Of a DNA stretch of 5,313 nucleotides, positions 1-5,313 are shown one piece after another (the first letter of the stretch is position 1; each line of letters begins with the position of its first letter). Source of the DNA: Candidatus Eiseniibacteriota bacterium (GTDB taxonomy: Bacteria; Eisenbacteria; RBG-16-71-46; JABDJR01); the NCBI GenBank assembly GCA_013003415.1, contig JABDJR010000296.1:1-5313 (forward strand). Direction: 5' to 3'. Both the position numbers and the translations under genes were made by a program. The notes under the pieces are model-generated. The model worked only from the letters and a program-made list of their open reading frames with translations. It had not been told where the DNA came from and did no database searches.

Positions 1-314
1 CGATCACCGGGGGCGTGAAGCACGCGCGGGTGACCAGCCAAAATGTCAAACGTCTCACAAACACCACGCACCTGACCTTCGATCCCGAAGTGGGCCCAGA
101 CCTGGTGATGACTCTCGATCTCATGGGTTTTGCAACCTCGGCGGGCTCTGCTTGTGCCTCAGGGTCGCCCGAGCCAAGCCACGTGCTTTTAGCCATGGGA
201 ATCGAAGCGGAACGGGCTCGAACAAGCCTCCGGGTGAGCTGGGGGCCAAATCCGGATCCCGGTGAGCTCAGGGCGTTGTCCGAAGCGCTCATTCGGCTCA
301 CGAACCAAGTTTAG
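1..314 (+). CDS. Cysteine desulfurase (NifS/IscS family), C-terminal part only
   Basis: The gene begins left of the window; the reading frame is open from base 3, so the GTG at 15 is an internal Val and not a start. The enzyme is a PLP-dependent cytoplasmic homodimer that removes sulfur from L-cysteine as a persulfide on a mobile-loop cysteine, giving alanine. That loop is visible as SAGSACASGS, with the active Cys codon at 153-155, followed by the family signature EPSHVLLAMG and then RARTSLRVSWG. The long SxGSACxS loop form marks group I (NifS/IscS-like) and argues against SufS. Only 52 residues follow the active Cys, about 24 fewer than in E. coli IscS, so the C-terminal tail that IscS uses to contact IscU appears to be missing. 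The next gene is mnmA, 48 bases downstream on the same strand, which suggests a role as sulfur donor for tRNA thiolation. The family call is firm; the exact subtype (IscS, NifS or YrvO-like) cannot be settled from this fragment. Confidence 0.95.
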   Translation, partial: ITGGVKHARVTSQNVKRLTNTTHLTFDPEVGPDLVMTLDLMGFATSAGSACASGSPEPSHVLLAMGIEAERARTSLRVSWGPNPDPGELRALSEALIRLTNQV

Positions 315-334
315 GCAACCCCATCCTGATGGGT

Positions 335-340
335 TACAAT
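335..340 (+). promoter_or_regulatory. Possible -10 element upstream of mnmA
   Basis: TACAAT differs from the sigma-70 -10 consensus TATAAT at one base and lies in the short gap between the desulfurase stop and mnmA. It would place transcription start near base 347, just before the ribosome binding site. No good -35 hexamer is seen at the proper distance; the best candidate near 311-316 matches only TT. mnmA may therefore have its own weak promoter or simply be read through from the desulfurase gene. Confidence 0.25.
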
Positions 341-348
341 TCCCGGCC

Positions 349-354
349 GGAGGA
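349..354 (+). promoter_or_regulatory. mnmA: Shine-Dalgarno that fixes the TTG start of mnmA
   Basis: GGAGGA is a near-perfect Shine-Dalgarno. Counting from GGAGG (349-353), nine bases separate it from the TTG at 363. No ATG or GTG exists in frame at a workable distance, and the next in-frame ATG lies directly before the SGGVDS motif, which would cut off the first beta strand of the nucleotide-binding fold. This supports TTG as the true start. Confidence 0.8.
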
Positions 355-362
355 ACTCTGAA

Positions 363-1493
363 TTGAAGCGTGAACGCATATTGGTAGCCATGTCTGGAGG
401 AGTCGACAGTGCCGTAGCCGCGGCTCTGCTGGCCCGAGAGGGTCACGAGGTCGTGGGTGCCACTCTCAAACTTTGGTGCTACGGAGGCGAAAAGGCTTCC
501 GCAAGATCGTGCTGTTCTCTCAAAGATATCGAGGACGCGCGAAACACCGCCTCTCGCATCGGCATCAAACATTATGTGCTCGATGAAGAAGCCGACTTTG
601 ACCGGGATGTCATCGACCCCTTTGTGAATTCTTACTTGGATGGCGAGACGCCGAACCCGTGCGTTCGATGCAACACCCATCTCAAGTTTGGCGGTCTCCT
701 TAACCGGGCTAAGAAGATGGGTTTCGATGCGGTTGCCACGGGGCACTACGCTCAGATAAGCCAAGAAGCGGACGGTCCGGTTCTAAGAAGAGGCAAAGAC
801 GCCGGCAAGGATCAGTCCTATGTTCTTTGGGGACTCACACGAGCAGACTTAAGCTTTGCTCGCTTTCCCGTTGGCTCCTATTCCAAAGATGAGATTCGAA
901 CCATCGCGGAAGAGATCGATCTGAACGTCGCTCAAAAAATCGATAGCCAAGACATCTGTTTCGTTCAAGGCGGTGCCTACAGCGATTTCGTGAAGCAACG
1001 TGCGGGCGATGCGCCCCAAGCGCAACCCGGAAACATCGTTGATCTCGATGGGGTGGTCTTAGGTCGGCATCGCGGGGTCATTCACTACACCGTGGGGCAA
1101 CGCCGAGGTCTGGGTCTCGCTGGCGATGCGCCCATCTATGTGGTGGCCATCGATGCTGAGCAAAATGAAGTCATTGTCGGGCCGGAGTCGGCTCTGCTGG
1201 AAACCGACATGGTGCTCCGCGAAGTGAATTGGGTTTCCATGGCCCCACCGGCAAGTCCTTTCTCAACGCATACCAAGATTCGTTATCGGGCCCCCGGCAT
1301 GCCTTCCTTGTTTACACCCAAAGAGAACGGCTGGGCTCACGTGAAGTTTGAAGAGCCCCAGCGTGCTATTTCTCCAGGGCAGTCCGCCGTCTTTTATCGA
1401 GACGATGTTGTCCTTGGAGGAGCTGTGATTCACTCGGGAGCGCCAGTGGTCAGCGAAGCATCTCCAGTGGTGACGCACACCGAGACCCTCTGA
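363..1493 (+). CDS. mnmA: tRNA-specific 2-thiouridylase MnmA
   Basis: MnmA activates U34 of tRNA-Lys, -Glu and -Gln with ATP and replaces O2 with sulfur received as a persulfide, forming s2U34 in the cytoplasm. The 376-residue product is of normal length (E. coli 368). It shows the PP-loop SGGVDS at residues 11-16, TGHY at 126-129, GKDQSY at 148-153, DSQDICF at 194-200, the central-domain GQRRGLG at 245-251 and the C-terminal barrel motif SPGQ at 337-340. The two expected catalytic cysteines are C103 (in NPCVRCN) and C199. Residue C100 makes a CXXC where E. coli MnmA has DXXC, and there are further cysteines at 39, 50 and 51 in a region often cysteine-containing in non-enteric homologues. About 20 weakly conserved residues follow the last recognisable motif. 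A cysteine desulfurase gene lies directly upstream, and the stop codon overlaps the next start by one base. Identification is firm. Confidence 0.97.
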   Translation: MKRERILVAMSGGVDSAVAAALLAREGHEVVGATLKLWCYGGEKASARSCCSLKDIEDARNTASRIGIKHYVLDEEADFDRDVIDPFVNSYLDGETPNPCVRCNTHLKFGGLLNRAKKMGFDAVATGHYAQISQEADGPVLRRGKDAGKDQSYVLWGLTRADLSFARFPVGSYSKDEIRTIAEEIDLNVAQKIDSQDICFVQGGAYSDFVKQRAGDAPQAQPGNIVDLDGVVLGRHRGVIHYTVGQRRGLGLAGDAPIYVVAIDAEQNEVIVGPESALLETDMVLREVNWVSMAPPASPFSTHTKIRYRAPGMPSLFTPKENGWAHVKFEEPQRAISPGQSAVFYRDDVVLGGAVIHSGAPVVSEASPVVTHTETL

Positions 1494-2476
1494 TGTCGCG
1501 CGCGGACTTTTCCCCCGAGTCCATCGCTTCACTTGCTCACGAAGTTCTTCCTGTAATTCGAGAACATCTGCCACCAACCCCTGTGGTTCACAGCGCTTGG
1601 TTGTCTGAACTAAGCGGGGGAGAGGTGTTCTTGAAGTGTGAGAACTTGCAACGTACCGGGTCCTTCAAAATACGAGGTGTGCTAGCCGCTCTTTCCTCTC
1701 TAAGCTCGGCGGCAAAGAAGGAGGGTGTTCTCAGTTGTTCTACGGGAAACCATGGTTCCGCCTTGGCTTGGGCGTCGCAGCTTCTGGGGATTCCCTGCAA
1801 GATCGTGGTTCCTCAAACCGTAGCCGCAAACAAAGTGCAAAAAATCAAAGCCTGTGGCTCCGAACTCATCACCGCCCCTTTTGCTGGATACGATCGGAGT
1901 CAGGCCTGGACCCTTGAAAACCTGGAGAAGCTTGGTGGTACATACGTCTCTCCTTTTGAAGACCCCCATGTGATTGCAGGGAACGGCGGTACGCTGGCCC
2001 TTGAACTCCTGGATCAAGAACCGAAGGCTGACCTTTGGATTGTTCCCTGTGGGGGCGGTGGCATGATCTGTGGGGTGGGTTCGGTTTTGAAAACCAGGGG
2101 AGAGTCCACGGAGCTCATGGGCGTCAATTCGGTGGCGTCGGCAGGGATGTTTCTCTCTCGTCGCGATGGAAAGCCCTATTTGGTGTTGGATAGTGACCCC
2201 ACCCTGGCCGATGGGACCGAAGGGGGAATAGGAGTCTCGACCTTCGCTTTAGGTAACCAAGTGATCGACGACTGCGTATGTGTATCTGAAGGTACGATTG
2301 CCGAGGCCGTACGCGAAACGATGGCTAAAGAAAAGCTTGTCGTGGAGGGTGCAGCCGCCCTTTCGGTAGCTGCAGTATTAGAGGGATACGGGAAGGGAAA
2401 GCGGGTTGGACTTATTCTTTCCGGTGGGAATATCGACGAAAAAACCCTAGTAAAGATTCTAACCTTGGATTCCTAG
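1493..2476 (+). CDS. Threonine/serine dehydratase-family PLP-dependent enzyme
   Basis: This 327-residue protein belongs to fold-type II PLP enzymes, a family that includes catabolic threonine dehydratase (TdcB), serine dehydratase/racemase and hydroxyectoine-utilisation dehydratase EutB. The family typically removes the hydroxyl and amino groups of L-threonine or L-serine to give a 2-oxo acid and ammonia. Seen here are the Schiff-base lysine K59 in GSFKIRG, the substrate loop STGNHG at 83-88, the phosphate-binding tetraglycine loop CGGGGMICG at 186-194 and SGGNID at 310-315. Length matches the single-domain TdcB/racemase type; there is no C-terminal ACT-like regulatory domain, so the isoleucine-regulated biosynthetic IlvA form is unlikely. 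The segment ADGTEGG (239-245) replaces the ADGIAV common in TdcB and racemases, and AGNGGT (162-167) departs from the usual AGQGT, so the substrate is uncertain. The ATG overlaps the mnmA stop as TGATG and no clear Shine-Dalgarno precedes it, which implies translational coupling. Family call firm, reaction unproven. Confidence 0.9.
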   Translation: MSRADFSPESIASLAHEVLPVIREHLPPTPVVHSAWLSELSGGEVFLKCENLQRTGSFKIRGVLAALSSLSSAAKKEGVLSCSTGNHGSALAWASQLLGIPCKIVVPQTVAANKVQKIKACGSELITAPFAGYDRSQAWTLENLEKLGGTYVSPFEDPHVIAGNGGTLALELLDQEPKADLWIVPCGGGGMICGVGSVLKTRGESTELMGVNSVASAGMFLSRRDGKPYLVLDSDPTLADGTEGGIGVSTFALGNQVIDDCVCVSEGTIAEAVRETMAKEKLVVEGAAALSVAAVLEGYGKGKRVGLILSGGNIDEKTLVKILTLDS

Positions 2477-2479
2477 TCG

Positions 2480-2494
2480 GGTGACCCCCTCACC
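2480..2494 (+). terminator. Short GC-rich hairpin after the dehydratase gene, possible weak terminator
   Basis: GGTGA and TCACC form a perfect five-base-pair stem around a CCCCC loop, three bases after the dehydratase stop codon, with a possible G-T pair extending it. The following bases (GATATTCTCTT) are only moderately T-rich, so this is not a classical intrinsic terminator. Its position between an apparent operon end and an unrelated kinase gene is the main argument for it. Confidence 0.35.
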
Positions 2495-2543
2495 TGATAT
2501 TCTCTTGGCGCTAAAGTAATTGGCTCGATTTGTGCCCACATCT

Positions 2544-2550
2544 GAGAGGG
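2544..2550 (+). promoter_or_regulatory. Shine-Dalgarno for the kinase gene
   Basis: GAGAGGG lies four bases before the ATG at 2555, a short spacing. An out-of-frame ATG at 2551 directly abuts the purine run, leaving 2555 as the only reasonable start for the kinase frame. The protein from 2555 begins MLRSGQKFDRFEILEKLGEG, which is where kinases of this class normally begin relative to the glycine loop. I could not identify a convincing promoter in the 78-base gap. Confidence 0.6.
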
Positions 2551-2554
2551 ATGC

Positions 2555-5313
2555 ATGCTCCGTTCAGGTCAAAAATTCGATCGTTTTGAAATCCTAGAAA
2601 AACTTGGTGAAGGTGGCATGGGAGCGGTTTTCTTAGCCGAAGACCAAAAACTCGGGCGCAAAGTCGCTCTAAAAATCCTGCCTGAAGACTTTTCCTCGGA
2701 CGAAGAGCGTCTGGAAAGATTTCGTCGTGAAGCCCAGACCGCGGCCCAGATCACGCACCCTAACATTGGTGCTATTCACGATCTTGGTGAAGGCGTAGAT
2801 CCGGAGTCCAAAAAGGCACTTCACTTCATTGTCATGGAGTACGTTCCGGGAAGCCCTCTCCACAAATACCTGATCGAAAAGAAACCGGACATGTCTGCGC
2901 TTCTGCGCATCTCGGAAAAAATTGCGGCCGGCTTAGCCGCGGCCCACAAGCTTGGCATTGTCCACCGGGACATCAAGCCCGACAATGTCGTCGTCACAGA
3001 AGACGAAGAGCCAAAGATTCTCGATTTCGGACTGGCCAAGCCCACGGAAAAGGTGATCGATTTTGGCGACGACTCCAACGAAGATGCCACGGTTACGGTA
3101 GCGGGGGCGCTGACTCAAGACGGAAAGATTGTCGGTACCGTCGACTACATGTCGCCCGAGCAGGCTCAGGGAGCAACTCTCGATACGCGGTCCGACATCT
3201 TTTCCTTTGGTGTGTTGCTCTATCGCATTACAGCCGGTGAGACACCCTTCTCCGGTCCTACTCAAGTTTCTACTTTAGCCAAGATCATCGAGGGGACCCA
3301 CACGGCGCTAAGTCAGCGCAACGAAGCGACGCACCCTGAGCTCGAACGCATTGTTGATAAATGCCTCCAGAAAAGCCCCCAGGATCGATACCAAGACACA
3401 AGAGATCTTGTTGTCGACCTGCGCCAGCTCAGGAAAGTCTACGATAGCGGCATAACCGACAGCGGCATGTTCGCGACCGCCCAGAAGCCTCAGTCGGGCT
3501 CCGCGGGGCTAGGTAAGAAGCTGGGGTTGGGCTTAGTCGGTTTAGCGGCTGCCGCCGCAATCATCGTTTTTGGAATGAAACTCGGTGGCGATGGCGGACC
3601 CACTCCCACCGCTCAGGCCAGCGAAGGTCATCTCGCGGTTCTAGGTTTTGAAAACAAAACCGGAGACACCGAACTTGCTTGGATGGAAACCGGGCTCTCC
3701 GAGATTTTACTCACCGACTTGGCCCGCTGTGAGGGGCTCACGGTGATCAGTCGAGAGCGTGTTCTTGACGAGCTCAAACGCACCGGTAAATCAAAAGATC
3801 CGGGTCACCGCGATTGGCTCAATGCAAGCCGAACTCTCGGCGCGGGCACCATCATGACCGGCGCCTATTACAAACTTGGGGACCAAGTTCGTATCGATGC
3901 CCGTGTCGAAGACGCCGGTTCCGGAGACCTCGTTTTTACGGAAACGGTTCGTGGGGCCGATGCCTTCGGGCTTGTCGATTCCCTAACGGCTCGGGTGACT
4001 AAGCAGTTGCACGTCGTGCCCGATGCCGCGCCGGCACAATCCAGCGTTTCCGAGATGATGGCAACGTCTGCCGAAGCTTATAAGCACTATCACTTGGGAA
4101 TGGAAGACTTCCTAGTGAGCGAGTTCGACGATGCCCGGGCGGAGTTTCAGAAAGCTCTGGCCGTCGACTCCACTTTTGCTTTGCCCTATATGCGAACGGG
4201 CATGTCTCTCGTGTTCGAGGGGAAAACCCAGGCTGCCCAGGGTTATTTTGCGAAAGCGAGCCTCTATGCTGACAAGCTTCCCCCCCGCGAGCAAAGTTTG
4301 CTCGATGTCTATCTCGATGTTTGGACCCGCCAAGATTACGGTGCCTCCTACAACAAACTTGAGCTACTTGCCGAAAAGTACCCGGACGACAAAGAGGTTC
4401 TTTCGATCTTCGCGTCCCTAGTCGTCGGATTTAACGCGGACACCACCAAAGGCTTTGCCCTCTTCGAGCGCGTGCTTGAGCAAGACCCAACCTTCCCTTG
4501 GGCGGTTTCTTTCTACGCCAATACCCTTGAGCAGTTCGACCAACACGAGCGCGCCATTGTGCTTTGGGAGCGCCTTCTCGAGACCTATCCCGATTACAAG
4601 GAGGGGTGGGAAAAGATTGGCGATAACTACCTCAGCCTGGGCAATATCGATAAGGCCATGGAGACCTACCAGGGCTACACCCAACGTTTTCCAGACGACC
4701 CCGGGGTCTACAACGACCTTGCGGGTTTGGCCATTCGAAAACGCGATTTCAAGCAGGCACGGGAGTACACAGAGAAGATTCTCAGCCTAAAGCCTGGTGA
4801 CGAGAGGTGGTCCCGATCGTATCTCATGACGAAGGCCAACATCGATATCTGGGAAGGAAACTTCCACGACTCCTTAGACCTCTTTCGCAAGTACTTGTCC
4901 TTTGCTGAAGGCGCGCAGGATTCAACCCAGATCTTCCAAGCCCTAGCGACGATGGGCGTTTGGTGGTACCGATTTGAGGATCCCGATAGCTCCGTGTACT
5001 ACCATCGCCGCTCCATTCCTTATGCGCAGCCGGTTTCCCAAATGCAGCCTATCAACCAGATCTCCCTGGCCGATCCCGATCAAGCGAAGGAAATGGAAGA
5101 CGAGCTTGAGGCCGCCATCCAAAACTTCAAAGATCACACTCCCGGGCAGCTCTGGCAGTTAGCCGACGGGACCCGTCTCTTCTTCGATGGAATTACCAAT
5201 CGAGACACCACCAAGATGTTGGCCTACTTCGATGCCCTCACTAAGCTTCCTGAGAATCTTCAGGGGGGTGGGGGAAACAAGGTGTTCTATGCTCGGCTAC
5301 TAACGAGCCAGGG
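2555..5313 (+). CDS. Membrane-anchored Ser/Thr protein kinase with TolB/FlgO-like and TPR domains, 3' end missing
   Basis: Open for 919 codons to the window edge, so the C-terminus is unseen. Residues 9 to about 293 are a PknB-like Hanks-type kinase with all key residues: glycine loop GEGGMG (18-23), ATP-binding K40 in VALK, helix-C E59, catalytic HRDIKPDN (137-144, D139), metal-binding DFG (157-159), SPE (200-202), SDIFSFG (213-219) and R278. It should therefore be active. The activation segment is long, with an acidic insert near 169-178. Residues 323-341, preceded by two lysines, form one hydrophobic membrane segment. Residues 359 to about 486 resemble the TolB/FlgO-like domain (AVLGFENKTGD, then GLSEILLTDLAR). 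Residues 506 to about 787 form about eight TPR-like helical pairs with a regular period near 34. No PASTA repeats are seen. The predicted topology is kinase in the cytoplasm and TolB-like/TPR part in the periplasm, suggesting a receptor-like sensor. Ligand and substrates are unknown, and no partner phosphatase is in the window. Confidence 0.93.
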   Translation, partial: MLRSGQKFDRFEILEKLGEGGMGAVFLAEDQKLGRKVALKILPEDFSSDEERLERFRREAQTAAQITHPNIGAIHDLGEGVDPESKKALHFIVMEYVPGSPLHKYLIEKKPDMSALLRISEKIAAGLAAAHKLGIVHRDIKPDNVVVTEDEEPKILDFGLAKPTEKVIDFGDDSNEDATVTVAGALTQDGKIVGTVDYMSPEQAQGATLDTRSDIFSFGVLLYRITAGETPFSGPTQVSTLAKIIEGTHTALSQRNEATHPELERIVDKCLQKSPQDRYQDTRDLVVDLRQLRKVYDSGITDSGMFATAQKPQSGSAGLGKKLGLGLVGLAAAAAIIVFGMKLGGDGGPTPTAQASEGHLAVLGFENKTGDTELAWMETGLSEILLTDLARCEGLTVISRERVLDELKRTGKSKDPGHRDWLNASRTLGAGTIMTGAYYKLGDQVRIDARVEDAGSGDLVFTETVRGADAFGLVDSLTARVTKQLHVVPDAAPAQSSVSEMMATSAEAYKHYHLGMEDFLVSEFDDARAEFQKALAVDSTFALPYMRTGMSLVFEGKTQAAQGYFAKASLYADKLPPREQSLLDVYLDVWTRQDYGASYNKLELLAEKYPDDKEVLSIFASLVVGFNADTTKGFALFERVLEQDPTFPWAVSFYANTLEQFDQHERAIVLWERLLETYPDYKEGWEKIGDNYLSLGNIDKAMETYQGYTQRFPDDPGVYNDLAGLAIRKRDFKQAREYTEKILSLKPGDERWSRSYLMTKANIDIWEGNFHDSLDLFRKYLSFAEGAQDSTQIFQALATMGVWWYRFEDPDSSVYYHRRSIPYAQPVSQMQPINQISLADPDQAKEMEDELEAAIQNFKDHTPGQLWQLADGTRLFFDGITNRDTTKMLAYFDALTKLPENLQGGGGNKVFYARLLTSQ

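Noticed and set aside
15..314. A complete 99-residue small protein starting at GTG 15
   Set aside because: The frame is open to the left edge and the sequence is the C-terminal part of a cysteine desulfurase, so the GTG is internal.
317..335. Short hairpin CCCAT/ATGGG between the desulfurase and mnmA as a terminator
   Set aside because: The stem is only five base pairs, has no T-run after it, and overlaps the possible promoter region.
189..764. A 191-codon minus-strand open frame across the desulfurase end and mnmA start
   Set aside because: It is antisense to two firmly identified genes, shows no recognisable motif, and its length follows from the codon bias of the + strand genes.
4112..5162. 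Several open frames of 60-111 codons on both strands inside the kinase gene
   Set aside because: They overlap a continuous kinase/TPR reading frame with clear domain structure and have no motifs or ribosome binding sites of note.
5263..5274. G-rich run (six G, T, five G) as a phase-variation or frameshift site
   Set aside because: The frame stays open through it as a glycine stretch. The runs are short and interrupted, so there is no sign of a switch, although it is a place where sequencing errors could occur.
1..5313. CRISPR array, insertion sequence, tRNA/rRNA gene, riboswitch or defence system
   Set aside because: Reading both strands gave no direct repeat array, transposase, terminal inverted repeats, cloverleaf or known defence domain; the gaps between genes are too short for most of these.

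Overview
The window reads as ordinary chromosomal DNA from a Gram-negative-type, moderately GC-rich bacterium. Everything real is on the + strand and gene-dense: the 3' end of a cysteine desulfurase gene, a complete mnmA, a complete PLP-dependent dehydratase-family gene, and the first 919 codons of a large membrane-anchored Ser/Thr protein kinase that runs off the right edge. I see no mobile element, CRISPR array, rRNA/tRNA gene or phage gene. The kinase architecture (Hanks-type kinase, one membrane segment, TolB/FlgO-like domain, long TPR array) is typical of Acidobacteriota, Gemmatimonadota, Eisenbacteria-like and related environmental phyla. That points to such a lineage without fixing it.

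Layout: bases 1-314 hold the cysteine desulfurase C-terminus with its active-site Cys. After 48 bases, with a possible -10 element and a strong Shine-Dalgarno, comes mnmA (363-1493, TTG start). Its stop overlaps the start of the dehydratase gene (1493-2476) in a TGATG junction. A 78-base gap with a short hairpin precedes the kinase (2555 to the edge). The two gaps are short, so no stretch over 300 bases lacks a gene.

How the genes work together: the desulfurase and MnmA form a plausible sulfur-delivery pair for 2-thiouridine at the wobble position (U34) of tRNA, like the known pairing of a dedicated cysteine desulfurase with MnmA in Bacillus. The dehydratase-like enzyme is translationally coupled to mnmA, but its substrate and any link to tRNA thiolation are unknown. 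The kinase looks like a separate transcription unit, a receptor-like signalling protein with its kinase in the cytoplasm and its TPR domain probably in the periplasm.

I did not find a convincing undescribed system. The points most worth a second look are the CXXC-plus-C cysteine set of this MnmA, the second DFG motif and acidic insert in the kinase activation segment, and the unexplained coupling of a PLP dehydratase to mnmA.
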